Part shown: positions 36,019 through 45,321 of the stretch, in pieces | How the letters are laid out: each line of letters begins with the position of its first letter | How positions within the stretch are numbered: the stretch's first letter is position 1 | NCBI RefSeq assembly: GCF_003570715.1 | Contig: NZ_QXXQ01000017.1 | Coordinates: forward strand, 1-64,000 | DNA from: Gemmobacter lutimaris | Lineage (GTDB): Bacteria > Pseudomonadota > Alphaproteobacteria > Rhodobacterales > Rhodobacteraceae | Direction of reading: 5' to 3' | Length of the DNA: 64,000 bases | Made by a program: the position numbers and the translations under genes | The notes under the pieces: model-generated | The model's input: only the letters and a program-made list of their open reading frames with translations | The model's database searches: none | Told to the model about the DNA's origin: nothing

Positions 36019-37431
36019 ATGGTCGCCCTTCTGCTGCATGTGATGATTTCGGGATTTGTCGCCGTGCACATCCTGTTGCGGCGGCATCGCCAGCCTGAAG
36101 CCCGCGCCGCATGGCTGCTGATCGTCGTCCTGCTGCCCTATCTGGGGGCGCTGAGTTATCTGTTGCTGGGCCAGACCAGTATCGGCCGCAGACGCGCGCT
36201 GGTGATGGAGCGGACCTTCGCCGCCCTGCCCCGTCCCGACGCCCCGGACACCCTGCCCCGCGTTTCAGACCGGGCGGCGGAAATGCTGCGCGCCGGACGG
36301 GCCATTTCGGGCTATCCGGCGACAAGCGGCAATGCGGCCCGTCTGATGGCGGATTCCGATGTGGCCATCACCACCATGATCGCCGACATCGACGCCGCCC
36401 GGCATCATGTCCATGTCCTGTTCTACATCTGGCTGGACGATGGCAACGGCACGCGCATGGCCGAGGCGTTGATCCGTGCCGCCGGGCGTGGGGTCGCCTG
36501 CCGGATCATGGTCGATGATCTCGGCTCGCGCGGGTTCGTGAAATCCGCCCTCTGGCAGCGCATGGCCAAGGCCGGGGTGCAGGGTCGCACCGCCCTGCCG
36601 GTCGGCAACCCGCTTCTGCGCATGCTCAAGGGCCGCATCGACCTGCGCAACCACCGCAAGCTTCTGGTGATCGACAATGCGATCACCTATTGCGGCAGCC
36701 AGAACTGTGCCGATCCCGCCTTTCTGCCCAAGGCACGGTTCGGGCCATGGGTGGATGTGATGCTGCGCCTCACCGGCCCCGTGGTGCGGCAGAACCAGCA
36801 CCTGTTTGCAAGCGACTGGATGGGCAACGGCGGCGATGACATCACGCCCCTGCTGCGCACGGCGGCGCCCCCGCCGGAAGGCAATCTGACCGCGCAGGTC
36901 ATTGCCACCGGACCCACCTTTCACGCCTCGGCGATGGCCGAGATGTTCACCAGCCTCGCCTATGCGGCGCAGCGCCGTCTCTTCATCACGACGCCCTATT
37001 ATGTGCCGACACAGGCGCTGCAATCCGCGATCTGCGCGGCGGCGCGCCGGGGGGTGGCGGTCACACTGGTCCTGCCCGCGCGCAACGATGATTTCGCCGT
37101 GGGCGCAACCAGCCGCAGCCATTACGAAAGCCTGCTGGAGGCGGGGGTGAGGATCCACGAATTCCTGCCGGGCCTCCTGCATGCCAAGACCCTGACGCTG
37201 GACGATGAAATGACCCTGATCGGGTCCGCCAACATGGATCGCCGCAGTTTCGACCTGAATTACGAAAACAACATCCTGCTGGTTGATCCGGCGATCACGC
37301 AGGCGATGCGTGCCCGGCAGGAAAGCTATCTGCTGCAATCGCGGCAGATCACCCCCGATGAAACAGGCGGCTGGGGCATCGGCCTGCGGCTCATGCACAA
37401 CATCCTTGCCATCGTCGGGCCGGTTCTCTGA
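36019..37431 (+). CDS. Cardiolipin synthase-like phospholipase D
   Basis: The 470-residue protein has two N-terminal membrane segments (about residues 3-22 and 34-52) and two PLD domains. The first HKD motif is NHRKLLVIDNA followed by GSQN (about 215-230); the second is LHAKTLTLDDEM followed by GSANMD (about 390-410). This is the architecture of bacterial cardiolipin synthases, which join two phosphatidylglycerols in the inner membrane. I start at MVALLLHVMISG because the membrane segment starts there; an in-frame ATG at 35938 would add 27 residues lacking homology-like character. It is monocistronic and converges with the next gene. Confidence 0.9.
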   Translation: MVALLLHVMISGFVAVHILLRRHRQPEARAAWLLIVVLLPYLGALSYLLLGQTSIGRRRALVMERTFAALPRPDAPDTLPRVSDRAAEMLRAGRAISGYPATSGNAARLMADSDVAITTMIADIDAARHHVHVLFYIWLDDGNGTRMAEALIRAAGRGVACRIMVDDLGSRGFVKSALWQRMAKAGVQGRTALPVGNPLLRMLKGRIDLRNHRKLLVIDNAITYCGSQNCADPAFLPKARFGPWVDVMLRLTGPVVRQNQHLFASDWMGNGGDDITPLLRTAAPPPEGNLTAQVIATGPTFHASAMAEMFTSLAYAAQRRLFITTPYYVPTQALQSAICAAARRGVAVTLVLPARNDDFAVGATSRSHYESLLEAGVRIHEFLPGLLHAKTLTLDDEMTLIGSANMDRRSFDLNYENNILLVDPAITQAMRARQESYLLQSRQITPDETGGWGIGLRLMHNILAIVGPVL

Positions 37432-37446
37432 CCGTGCGGCAGCCCG

Positions 37447-39009
37447 TCATATCGGCCCGTCATAGCGGATAGCGCGGGCCAGCCAGCACCCCAGCACCAG
37501 CCCCTCGATCCCGCCATCGGGGTCGCGACGGATGCGCAGCGTCCATTCGCCGGGTGCCGCCGCATCCATCGCGCGGCGACAGGTGACCGTCCACAGGTCT
37601 TCGGCCAGCGGATACATCCGTTCCATCGGGCCCCGGCCGAAAATCCCGTCAAAGCCGATATAGGCCGCGCCGTCGCGGGCCTCGATCTCCAGCCCGGCGC
37701 CGATCGTGGCGGAATGATAGCGCCCGGCGATTCCGCTGGCATCGACATGCGCCACCGGCACAAGCGGCACCGCGCGAACGGTCAGGTTTTCAGCCGGACG
37801 CGCCATCACCAGACCGTCGTCCTCGCGCCGCAGCAGGATCCCCGGCGCCTCGGCGCGGCAGTCGCCGCTTACGCTCAACAGCACGGGAGACACCGCGTAA
37901 TGCAGCCGCACACCGCCCGGCGTATCGGTGGTGCGCAGGAACAGGTCATTCTCGCGGTCCAGCCACAGCCCACCCCAGCCCTGCGCAGCCTGCGGGGCGG
38001 CAGGCTCCGGCAAACCCAGCGCGGCGGCCAGCAGCCCCTCGGCCGCCCGCAGCGCACTGGCCTCGTGGTTGAAGATCACCACGACCGACAGCCGTTCCGC
38101 CGCGACATGCAGCCGGTAGGAACAAAAGCCCCGCAACCCGCCGCCATGTCCCGTCACTTCATGGCCGGCATGCAGATAGCGGCGCAGGCCAAAGCCATAG
38201 GGCGCGGGCCTGCCATCGGCGAAGGTGACAGGCGCCGAGATCCGCCGGTAAAGCCCGGCCGGATCGTCGCGCGTCGTGTCGATGTGCCGCTCCCATGCCA
38301 GCATGTCGTCCAGCGAGGCCATGACCCCGGCATCGCCAAACCATGTGATCGCGGTTTCGGCAGGCAGGAAGCCCACCTCGTCATTGCCTTCGTAGCCTGT
38401 CACGCCGTCGATGCGCGCGCTTGTGTCGGCGCCCAGACAGGCAGTCGGCATTCCGGCGGGCCGCAGGATGCGTTCTGACAGAAGCGTGTCGAAATCGCGG
38501 CCGGTCGCCCGCATGATCAGTTCGGCCAGCAGCCGGAAATTGCCGTTGCTGTAGGAATAATACGCCCCCGGTGCGAAATGCCCGTCCCGCGCGGTGGCCA
38601 GAAGCGCCAGCCCCTGTGCCGCCGAACACCGGCCTTCCGGCACCGCGCCTTGCAGCACGCTGACCGCCCAGTAGTCACGCAGCCCCGACTGGTTGTGGCA
38701 AAGCTGCGCAATGCTGGGCAGCGGCCCCTCGAACCGGGGCAGCAGATCAGGCAACAGCGGCGCCAGTTCCTCGGGGTCATCGAACAGGTCCAGCAGCAGC
38801 GCGCAGGTCATCTGTTTCGAGATCGAACAGATGGGCATGCGCCGCGCCGCCGTCATCGGCAACCGTGTCACCATGTCGGCATAGCCCCAGGCCCGCCGCG
38901 CAATCACCTGCCCGTCCTTCACCACACCGGCAACCCCCGCCGGGCCGCGATACTGCCCCGGCAGCAAATCCAGCGCGCGGTCCAGCGCCCGCATGTCGAT
39001 CCCGGTCAT
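37447..39009 (-). CDS. Serine beta-lactamase-fold hydrolase, D-aminopeptidase-like
   Basis: This protein of about 520 residues has the penicillin-binding/class C beta-lactamase triad: SISK near residue 63 (nucleophile in S-x-x-K), YSN (Y-x-N) near 152, and HGG near 290. The long C-terminal part with two beta-barrel-like domains matches the D-aminopeptidase (DAP) family, which removes N-terminal D-residues from peptides. No signal peptide is visible, so it is probably cytoplasmic. The start is either 39009 or 39024; with 39009 the gene begins four bases after the L,D-transpeptidase-like gene. A role in recycling cell-wall D-amino acids or D-residue peptides is inference. Confidence 0.8.
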   Translation of the reverse strand: MTGIDMRALDRALDLLPGQYRGPAGVAGVVKDGQVIARRAWGYADMVTRLPMTAARRMPICSISKQMTCALLLDLFDDPEELAPLLPDLLPRFEGPLPSIAQLCHNQSGLRDYWAVSVLQGAVPEGRCSAAQGLALLATARDGHFAPGAYYSYSNGNFRLLAELIMRATGRDFDTLLSERILRPAGMPTACLGADTSARIDGVTGYEGNDEVGFLPAETAITWFGDAGVMASLDDMLAWERHIDTTRDDPAGLYRRISAPVTFADGRPAPYGFGLRRYLHAGHEVTGHGGGLRGFCSYRLHVAAERLSVVVIFNHEASALRAAEGLLAAALGLPEPAAPQAAQGWGGLWLDRENDLFLRTTDTPGGVRLHYAVSPVLLSVSGDCRAEAPGILLRREDDGLVMARPAENLTVRAVPLVPVAHVDASGIAGRYHSATIGAGLEIEARDGAAYIGFDGIFGRGPMERMYPLAEDLWTVTCRRAMDAAAPGEWTLRIRRDPDGGIEGLVLGCWLARAIRYDGPI

Positions 39010-39013
39010 CGCC

Positions 39014-39547
39014 TTATCCCGCATCCCGGAAGCAGACCCGGCTTTCCGGCCCCGCCAGTGCCAGAAACTCCAGCAGGTCGGCGCGGTTCAGGGCCGCGCA
39101 TCCCGCCGTAGGGGTATACCCCTCGCGCGCCAGATGCAGGAAAATGGCGCTGCCCGCCCCCGGCACAACCGGATCGTCATTCTGCCCCAGCACCACAACG
39201 ATGTCGTAAAGGTCGTCCGCCCGCCACATCTCTTCATGGCTGGCGGCGAAGGGGCGCTTTACGGGGCGGTTGTATTCGGGATGCTCCGGCGCGTCGCACC
39301 AGCCGTCATCGGGTGCGATCGCCGCCAGCGGCAACACCGTGGCAGGCGCCGCCAGCCTGTCGGCCCGCCACAACACCCGCCGGATCGGCCAGCAGCCCAG
39401 CGGGCTGATGCCATCCCCCTCGGCCGTCTTCACCGCGATACCGCCGCGGCCTGCCGCCGCGCGCCAGACCCTTTCCCCGAAACGGGCCTGCCAAACGCCC
39501 GCCTGCCCCGTCACGATCAGATCCAATCGTCGCGCTCCTTCATCCAT
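39014..39547 (-). CDS. L,D-transpeptidase (YkuD-fold) family protein
   Basis: The 177-residue protein ends in the YkuD-like catalytic region FLHLAREGYTPTAGCAAL: histidine near residue 137, glycine-cysteine near 149. This form of the usual SHGC motif is common in small YkuD proteins of the COG3786 kind. The conserved segment GDGISPLGCWPIRR near the middle also fits. Such enzymes form or exchange L,D-crosslinks in peptidoglycan, but no signal peptide is seen here, so export or function is unclear. It is the first gene of a pair with the D-aminopeptidase-like gene, so both may act on peptides with D-residues. About 130 bases without a gene separate it from the next unit. Confidence 0.75.
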   Translation of the reverse strand: MDEGARRLDLIVTGQAGVWQARFGERVWRAAAGRGGIAVKTAEGDGISPLGCWPIRRVLWRADRLAAPATVLPLAAIAPDDGWCDAPEHPEYNRPVKRPFAASHEEMWRADDLYDIVVVLGQNDDPVVPGAGSAIFLHLAREGYTPTAGCAALNRADLLEFLALAGPESRVCFRDAG

Positions 39548-39676
39548 CCGCAGGTATCGCCGTCACGACTGCCCTGCCAGACCGTCATGAATCAGCTTTA
39601 CCGCAACCAGCGCGGCCGAGACATAGGTGAAAGGATAGAGGAGTCCGGCCAGCCCCGTGTCCAGAAACGGTGCCGC

Positions 39677-40861
39677 TCAGCCCGCCAGTGCGGTCCAGCG
39701 CCCGCCCGCTTCCCAGCTGTCGGCGCAGGCGTCGATGAAGGTCATCCCGCGCAGCCCGTCCGCCGCACCGGACAGCACCAGCGGCGCCAGCCCCAGATCG
39801 GTCCCTGACCGGCGGCTGGCGACCAGAACCCCCGCCTCGGCGTAAAGATTGGCCCAGGCGTCGGTCAGCGTCTCGCCATGGCCGCGCGGCAGGTGGATCA
39901 GATGCTCCGCCTCCGGCAGCACGCCCTGACGCGCGCCACGCAGGAAGATGCGTTCCTCCTGCTCCAGCGGGATCAAGCGCAGGCGTTCCGGCGTTTCCTG
40001 ATCCCATTCCAGCGCGCCCCTGTCGCCCCAGATGCGGATGCGCAGCCCGCAATACTGCCCGATGGTCGCGTTACTCAGATGCAGCAACCCCGGCGCACCA
40101 TTGGTCAGCCGCAAGCCGATATGCGCGGTATCCGGCTGCGGCTTCGCCCCGCCGCAGACGAACATGTCGGCCCGCACCTCGGCCACATCCAACCCGGTCA
40201 TCGTATGCAGCAGGTGATAGGCATGTGTCCCGATGTCACCCACGATGGAGCTGCGTCCCACCACCGACGGATCTTGACGCCAGCCGATATTGCCCGCCTC
40301 CTGCGCCGCGAAGTTCCAGTCTTGCAGATATTCGACATGAACCTGCCGGATCCTGCCGATCTCGCCCCGCGCGATCAGCGCCCGTGCCTGCCGCACCATG
40401 GCGTGATGCGAGAAGGGATAGGTCATGGTCAGGCTGACGCCAGTGGCCCGCTGCACCTCGACCAGCATCCGTGCATCCGCGGTGACCGAGGTCATCGGCT
40501 TGTCGAGGATCACGTCGATGCCCGCCCGCAGGAAGGCCGCCGCGATGTCGGCATGGCTGTTGTTCGGCGTGCAGATCGACACCGCCTCGATCCCGTCCGG
40601 TCGGGCGGCCTCGGTCGCGGCCATCAGCCGATAATCGCTGTAACTGCGATCCGCCGCGATGCACCAGTCGCGGGCCGAAGCGGCGGCATTCTCCGGCCGG
40701 GTCGAAAGCGCGCCCGCCACCACCTCCCAGTGGTTCGACAGCCGCGCACCCGAGAAATGCCACGCCCCCACCAGACCGCCGCGCCCGCCGCCCACAAACC
40801 CCAGCCGCAGACGACGGCCCAGCGGCGGCAACCGCAGATCACTTTTGTCAGTAAAGCTCAT
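39677..40861 (-). CDS. Gfo/Idh/MocA family dehydrogenase (paralogue 1)
   Basis: The 394-residue protein has a nucleotide-binding loop ([16 protein letters not shown] near residue 20), the EKP-like catalytic segment as DKPMTS near 121, and the [10 protein letters not shown] motif near 210. The family oxidises or reduces sugar and cyclitol hydroxyls with NAD(P). It is the last gene of the minus-strand operon that begins with the PhyH dioxygenase and encodes the ABC importer, ten bases after the ATPase gene. It shares long similar stretches with the dehydrogenase at 45322-46476, so the two look like an older duplication with separate substrates. The exact substrate is unknown. Confidence 0.88.
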   Translation of the reverse strand: MSFTDKSDLRLPPLGRRLRLGFVGGGRGGLVGAWHFSGARLSNHWEVVAGALSTRPENAAASARDWCIAADRSYSDYRLMAATEAARPDGIEAVSICTPNNSHADIAAAFLRAGIDVILDKPMTSVTADARMLVEVQRATGVSLTMTYPFSHHAMVRQARALIARGEIGRIRQVHVEYLQDWNFAAQEAGNIGWRQDPSVVGRSSIVGDIGTHAYHLLHTMTGLDVAEVRADMFVCGGAKPQPDTAHIGLRLTNGAPGLLHLSNATIGQYCGLRIRIWGDRGALEWDQETPERLRLIPLEQEERIFLRGARQGVLPEAEHLIHLPRGHGETLTDAWANLYAEAGVLVASRRSGTDLGLAPLVLSGAADGLRGMTFIDACADSWEAGGRWTALAG

Positions 40862-40871
40862 TCCGCGCCCC

Positions 40872-41651
40872 TCAGATCGTGCCGCCGAGCGAGCCTTCCA
40901 GATCCGCCAGTTCCTGCCCGCCGGCCATCATGTCCTGCAAGCCCGGCGCATCCACCTCGCCACGCAGCGCGGTCCCCAGCGTCTGCCCCCGGTTCAGCAC
41001 GGTGAACCGGTCGCCGACCGCCATGGCATGCCGCACGTTATGGGTGATGAACACCACACCGATCCCCTGCTTGCGCACCCGGTCAATGGTGCCCAGCACA
41101 TTCGCCGTCTGCCGCACACCCAGGGCCGAGGTCGGCTCGTCCAGGATCAGCACCTTGGCGCCGAAATAGACGGCGCGGGCAATGGCGACGGTCTGGCGCT
41201 CGCCACCCGACAGGGTGCCGACCGCCTGATCGGGGCCACGCAGGTTGATGCCCATTTTCCGCATCTCGGTCATGGTGATGGCGTCGGCCTTGGCCAGATC
41301 CAGCGTGCGCAGCGGCCAGATGCCCTTTTCCGGCTCGCGCCCCATCCAGAAATTGCGGCTGACACTCATCAGCGGGATCATCGCCAGATCCTGATAGACA
41401 GTGGCAATCCCCGCCGTCATGGCGTCACGCGGGCTTTCAAAGATGACGGGCTTGCCCTCCACCCGCATCTCGCCCTCGCTGGGGCGGAACACGCCCGACA
41501 TGGTCTTGATGAAAGTCGATTTTCCGGCACCGTTATCGCCCAGCAGGCAATGGCATTCCCCGGCGCGCACATCGAAGGACACCCCGTTCAGCGCGATGAC
41601 ATGGCCGAAGTGCTTCTTGATGTTGCGCATGTCTACGATGGGCGTGGTCAT
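40872..41651 (-). CDS. Sugar/cyclitol ABC importer ATPase, single-domain FrcA-like
   Basis: The 259-residue ATPase shows Walker [13 protein letters not shown] near residue 39, the signature [15 protein letters not shown] near 150, and Walker [16 protein letters not shown]2 importers of ribose or inositol usually have a fused double ATPase of about 500 residues; this one has a single domain like rhizobial FrcA, so it should work as a homodimer. Its ATG overlaps the permease stop (TGATG). A longer open frame upstream runs through the permease gene and is not part of it. Confidence 0.92.
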   Translation of the reverse strand: MTTPIVDMRNIKKHFGHVIALNGVSFDVRAGECHCLLGDNGAGKSTFIKTMSGVFRPSEGEMRVEGKPVIFESPRDAMTAGIATVYQDLAMIPLMSVSRNFWMGREPEKGIWPLRTLDLAKADAITMTEMRKMGINLRGPDQAVGTLSGGERQTVAIARAVYFGAKVLILDEPTSALGVRQTANVLGTIDRVRKQGIGVVFITHNVRHAMAVGDRFTVLNRGQTLGTALRGEVDAPGLQDMMAGGQELADLEGSLGGTI

Positions 41652-42772
41652 CAGCGTTCCCCCGTGATGATGCGGCGGATGTAGGTGTTCATGATGACCG
41701 CGATCAGCAGGATCATCCCGAGGAACACCCGGAAAAGCGAGCTTTCGGCATTGGCGAAGAACAGCCCTTGTTGCACCACGCCGAAGATCACGGCCCCCAG
41801 CGCCGCCCCGATGACCGAGCCATAACCGCCGGTCAGCAGCGCGCCGCCGATCACCACGCAGATGATCGCCTCGAACTCCTTCAGCAGGCCCCGGTCGGCC
41901 GCGGCCGAGCCGAACTCCATCACCTGACACATCGAAAAGACGCAGGCACAGAAGGCCGAGAACATGAACATCAGGATCTTCACGCGGTTCACCGGCACAC
42001 CGACATAGCGCGCGGCCTGCGCGTCGCCGCCGCTGGCGAAGACCCAGTTGCCGAATTTGGTGCGGGTCAGCAACCAGTGGCCGAAGATCACCAGCACGAT
42101 GGCCCAGACCACCAGCATGGGGATGCCGTCCACTACCGGCTGCCCGGCCCGGTTGCCCCGCGTGAAGGTGGCGATCCAGCCCGCATCGCCCATCCATTGA
42201 AACAGGCCCGTCAGGATCTTGCCGCCGAAAACCGGCCCCAGCCAGTCGCCCTCCGCCCGGTCCGACACACCGCTGATGATGGTCTGCCGGGTAAAATAGA
42301 CCGATCCCCAGATCGTCAGCCCGCGCAGGATGTATAGCGAGGCCAGCGTCACGATGAACGAGGGCAGCCCGGTGCGGATCACCAGCCAGCCGTTCACCGC
42401 GCCTATGGCCATGCAGAAGGCGAAGGTGGCCAGAATGGCCAGCCACAGCGGCCAGCCCAGTTGCACCGAAAGGATGGCCATGAGAACGCCGGAAAAGCCG
42501 ATCATCGAGCCGGTCGACAGGTCGAACTCGCCCGAAATCATCAGAAGGCAGGCCCCGACCGCGATGACCATGAATTGCGCCGAAACCACTGTCCAGTTCA
42601 TCACCCCTTCGGCGGCGAACATGCCGCTGTCCCCGGCGATCAGCCCGAACAGGATGAACACAAGGATCGTGCCGCAGATCCCGCCCAGTTCCGGGCGGAT
42701 CAGCATGCGGCGCAGCGGAGAGACATCTTTTATGCGTTCGTCACCGGCGGCGCCGGATGTGGTGTCGGTCAT
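41651..42772 (-). CDS. Sugar/cyclitol ABC importer permease (CUT2/RbsC-like)
   Basis: This permease of about 373 residues has eight to ten hydrophobic helices and the CUT2 signatures [15 protein letters not shown] (near residue 80) and [14 protein letters not shown] (near 245). I start it at the ATG at 42772 because GAGG lies six bases ahead; upstream in-frame ATGs lack such a site. An extended region of about 55 residues between helices ([13 protein letters not shown] onward) is longer than in RbsC and is probably periplasmic. It works with the single-domain ATPase and the binding protein encoded on either side. Confidence 0.92.
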   Translation of the reverse strand: MTDTTSGAAGDERIKDVSPLRRMLIRPELGGICGTILVFILFGLIAGDSGMFAAEGVMNWTVVSAQFMVIAVGACLLMISGEFDLSTGSMIGFSGVLMAILSVQLGWPLWLAILATFAFCMAIGAVNGWLVIRTGLPSFIVTLASLYILRGLTIWGSVYFTRQTIISGVSDRAEGDWLGPVFGGKILTGLFQWMGDAGWIATFTRGNRAGQPVVDGIPMLVVWAIVLVIFGHWLLTRTKFGNWVFASGGDAQAARYVGVPVNRVKILMFMFSAFCACVFSMCQVMEFGSAAADRGLLKEFEAIICVVIGGALLTGGYGSVIGAALGAVIFGVVQQGLFFANAESSLFRVFLGMILLIAVIMNTYIRRIITGER

Positions 42773-42853
42773 TCTTGGCCTCATTGCCGTCAGAGGAAAG
42801 GCGTGCGGGTGGGGAGCATTCACCCGCACGCGGTCGCCACGGGGGCGGGTCGC

Positions 42854-43798
42854 TTAGCGGAACTCGCCCGCCAGCGATTCAACCAGTTCGATATTGTCCT
42901 TGGTCACGAAACCCGGACCCGTGAAGATCGAATTGGCCGGGGCCACACCATAGCGCACATAGTTGGTCAGCACCTGAATCGGGACCGAGCCTTGCAGGAA
43001 GGGCTGCTGGTCAATGGCGAAATTGATGGTGCCATCCTTGATCCCGCCCGAGATTTCCGAAGACAGGTCGAAGGTGCCGAAATAGATCTCGCCATCCAGC
43101 CCCATATCCTTGACCGCACGGATCGAAGGCTCGGCCGAATTGGGGCCAAGCGTCAGGATCGCGCCGGTATCGGGGTTGGCGGTCAGATAAGCTTTGACCT
43201 TGTTCTGCACTTCCGACGGGTCGATGCCGGAATCGATCATCTGGTTGCCCAGATCGACGCCAAGCGCATCGGCAAAGCCGCGGCAGCGTTCAACCGAGGC
43301 CGGGTTGGTGATATAGTGGTTCACGCACAGGAACGAGGATACACCCGCCTCTTTCGCCCGTTTGCCCGCACCCAGACCCGCCTCGTATTCCGGCTGGCCA
43401 ACATGCATCAGCGCGCCAAGCTTCTGGCTTTCCTCGACGGTGCCCGAGTTCACGGTGACCACCGGGATGCCCTTGGCCACCGCATCCTTGATCGGGCCCT
43501 CCAGCACGTTGTAATCGGCGATGGTGACGATGATCCCGTCCACGCCAGCGGCCGAAGCCTGCTGCACGATCCGCGCCATATCGGCCAGATCGCCGGTCGG
43601 CGGATTGCGGTATTCGGTTTCCACGCCCATCTGCTCGTTCGTGACCTTGATCGCGTTCTTGATCACGTTGAACCAGCTGTCGCTGTCGGGGCCATGGCTG
43701 ATCCAGACGAATTTCTCGCCCTCGGCATGGGCTGCCCCGGCCAGTGCCGTGGTCGCAAGCAAGGCCGCTGCGGCCACGGTGTGCAACATTTTCTTCAT
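42854..43798 (-). CDS. Periplasmic sugar/cyclitol-binding protein of the CUT2 importer
   Basis: The 314-residue protein begins with a Sec signal peptide (MKKMLHTVAAAALLATTALAGAA-type; predicted cleavage after AHA near residue 25). A type I periplasmic binding fold follows, with typical segments SAAGVDGIIVTIAD, GIPVVTVNSG and GAILTLGPNSA. GGAGGAG just before ATG 43798 fixes the start and rejects the ATG at 43855. The neighbouring inositol-type catabolic genes suggest a cyclitol or related polyol as ligand, but the binding residues cannot be assigned by eye. Confidence 0.92.
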   Translation of the reverse strand: MKKMLHTVAAAALLATTALAGAAHAEGEKFVWISHGPDSDSWFNVIKNAIKVTNEQMGVETEYRNPPTGDLADMARIVQQASAAGVDGIIVTIADYNVLEGPIKDAVAKGIPVVTVNSGTVEESQKLGALMHVGQPEYEAGLGAGKRAKEAGVSSFLCVNHYITNPASVERCRGFADALGVDLGNQMIDSGIDPSEVQNKVKAYLTANPDTGAILTLGPNSAEPSIRAVKDMGLDGEIYFGTFDLSSEISGGIKDGTINFAIDQQPFLQGSVPIQVLTNYVRYGVAPANSIFTGPGFVTKDNIELVESLAGEFR

Positions 43799-43864
43799 AG
43801 GTTTCTCCTCCCTTTTGGTCGTTCGTTCGCGTCGCGGCGCCGGATGTGCCGGCAAGACCGCCGC

Positions 43865-44974
43865 TCAGGCCCGGCGTTTACGGGCCTGATCTTCCAGCGC
43901 GGTTTCCAGCCGCGCCTGATCCCATCCTTCCGCCACCGCGCGCGCCAGCAGATCCTGCTGGGTTTCCGGGGCCAGCCCGCCGATCGGCGGGTCGGTGTCC
44001 AGATTGGTCGGGAAGGGATAGCCGTCCGCGGTCGCCGCAATGACGGCACGGCGCCCTTCGGGCGAAAGCGCGGCCAGATGCGGATAGACCGCGCGCACCA
44101 TCGCGGTGCGGTCAAGGTTTTCCATATGCCGCGCAAAGGCCGAGGCGGTCTGGATCAGGTTGACCATCCGCACCACATCGGCCGTCCGGTTCTCGCCCGC
44201 CGCATGGAACAGCGCCGGGCTGAAGAAGATCGCATCGCCCTTTTCCAGCGGCAACTGAACGTGATGCGCCTCGAAATAATCGCGGAACTCGGGGCGGGTC
44301 GCGGCGATATAGCCATGCAGGTAGCGTTGCGAATGCGGCAGAAGCTTGGTCGTGCCGCTTTCCACCGGCATGTCGCAATGCGCCACCCCGCCTTGCAGGA
44401 TCAGCGTCGGCCCCGTCGCATGGATATGGTCGGGGTAAAGCGCCATCTGGTCGGGCGACATGAAGCCCAGATGATAGTCGCGGTGCGGCGCCTGCGCCTT
44501 GCCACCGGGACGCACCTGATTGACCTGGGTCGCAAGCTGGTAGCCGGGCCCAAGCCAGGCGCGGCAGGCAATGTCGATCACCGGATTGGCCATGTAGCGC
44601 GCATAAACCGCCGGATCATGCAGACACAGCTTTTGCAGGCTGTTCCAGATCCGGTCATTCGCGCCCGCCTTGGCGAAATGGTCGCCCGCCGCGATCCCTT
44701 CTGCCCGCTCCTGCGCGATGATGGCGCGGAACGCTTCGGTGGCGCTGTCGATGGCGCCCATGTCGGCGAAGGCCCGCTTGATGACAAAGACCCCCGGCCC
44801 CTGCCCGATGACCCCCGCCCATTCCGGCGCAATCGCCTCGGTCACACTGGCCCCGTCATAGATCGGGATGTTTTTCTGGATGGCCATGGCCGAAGGGCAC
44901 ATTGCCATTGTCGTCTCGGTCTCTGCATCGCTGCGAAAGGCGGCAAGGCTGATACCGGATACGAAATCTTTCAT
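43865..44974 (-). CDS. Phytanoyl-CoA dioxygenase (PhyH) family Fe(II)/2-oxoglutarate oxygenase
   Basis: The 369-residue protein has the iron-binding HxD at His164/Asp166 (APHRDYH), a distal histidine near 257 (ALFHAAGEN) and a downstream arginine for 2-oxoglutarate. It therefore looks like an active oxygenase rather than a degenerate one. GGAGGAG ahead of ATG 44974 supports the start. It is the first gene of the operon that continues with the binding protein, permease, ATPase and a dehydrogenase, and an inverted-repeat operator lies about 110 bases upstream. An oxygenase leading a cyclitol uptake operon could oxidise or O-demethylate the imported compound (for example a methyl-inositol). That substrate is my inference only. 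Confidence 0.85.
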   Translation of the reverse strand: MKDFVSGISLAAFRSDAETETTMAMCPSAMAIQKNIPIYDGASVTEAIAPEWAGVIGQGPGVFVIKRAFADMGAIDSATEAFRAIIAQERAEGIAAGDHFAKAGANDRIWNSLQKLCLHDPAVYARYMANPVIDIACRAWLGPGYQLATQVNQVRPGGKAQAPHRDYHLGFMSPDQMALYPDHIHATGPTLILQGGVAHCDMPVESGTTKLLPHSQRYLHGYIAATRPEFRDYFEAHHVQLPLEKGDAIFFSPALFHAAGENRTADVVRMVNLIQTASAFARHMENLDRTAMVRAVYPHLAALSPEGRRAVIAATADGYPFPTNLDTDPPIGGLAPETQQDLLARAVAEGWDQARLETALEDQARKRRA

Positions 44975-45081
44975 GCTGTCTCCTCCCGGATCGCGGGCGC
45001 AATCCTGCGACGCGGGATTCCCCGGCCTCCTCCGCCGCGAAACCCGTGATGTCAGTTGAAAAATTGCAAGCTTACCAGTGC

Positions 45082-45097
45082 TGCAATGAGTATTGCG
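45082..45097. promoter_or_regulatory. Inverted-repeat operator, TGCAAT-N4-ATTGCG (probable RpiR site 1)
   Basis: The site reads TGCAATGAGTATTGCG, matching 11 of the 12 defined positions of the perfect repeat TGCAAT-N4-ATTGCA found at 51184 and 56601. It overlaps the candidate -10 box of the PhyH/ABC operon. Confidence 0.65.
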
Positions 45098-45116
45098 AAC
45101 GCGTTGCAGGAGTCAA
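45089..45116 (-). promoter_or_regulatory. Candidate sigma-70-type promoter for the PhyH/ABC operon
   Basis: On the minus strand TTGACT (45111-45116) is followed after 16 bases by AATACT (45089-45094), giving 5/6 and 4/6 matches to the standard -35 and -10 boxes. The -10 box lies inside the inverted repeat at 45082-45097, as expected for repression by a bound regulator. Confidence 0.5.
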
Positions 45117-45321
45117 CAGCTATTTCGGTCCGGTCACGAATTGCACCGCGTGGTCTGTCATAGTGTGATCCGCGCAGGCCCTGCCGCGCCGGAGCCAACG
45201 GCGGCCTTCGTCAGACGCCCCCCGGCCATACCACCGCGATCTCGGAAGAAAGACTGCCGAAGGCCGCAAAATGGCCTTCGGAATGCCCCGCAGCTTCATG
45301 TCGGGGGCAACGCCGGATGCG

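Larger units (their letters stand above)
44975..45321 (-). promoter_or_regulatory. Intergenic region with promoter and operator of the PhyH/ABC operon
   Basis: About 347 bases separate two genes on the minus strand. The half nearest the PhyH gene holds the promoter and the 16-bp inverted repeat described separately, plus two further half-sites (ATTGCAA at 45063-45069 and GTTGCAG near 45103). The remaining 200 bases toward 45321 show no gene, repeat or hairpin that I can support. Confidence 0.55.

Noticed and set aside
37447-39009. Prodrug-activating peptidase of the ClbP kind for the peptide cluster
   Set aside because: It shares the serine beta-lactamase fold but lacks a signal peptide and C-terminal membrane helices, sits 15 kb away on the other strand, and matches D-aminopeptidases better.
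41652-42446. Long N-terminal extension of the FrcA-like ATPase
   Set aside because: It runs through the permease gene in another frame and has no ATPase sequence; the ATG at 41651 starts the domain.
42461-45049. 862-residue plus-strand frame opposite the importer and PhyH genes
   Set aside because: Composition is that of an antisense frame and it covers four well-recognised minus-strand genes.
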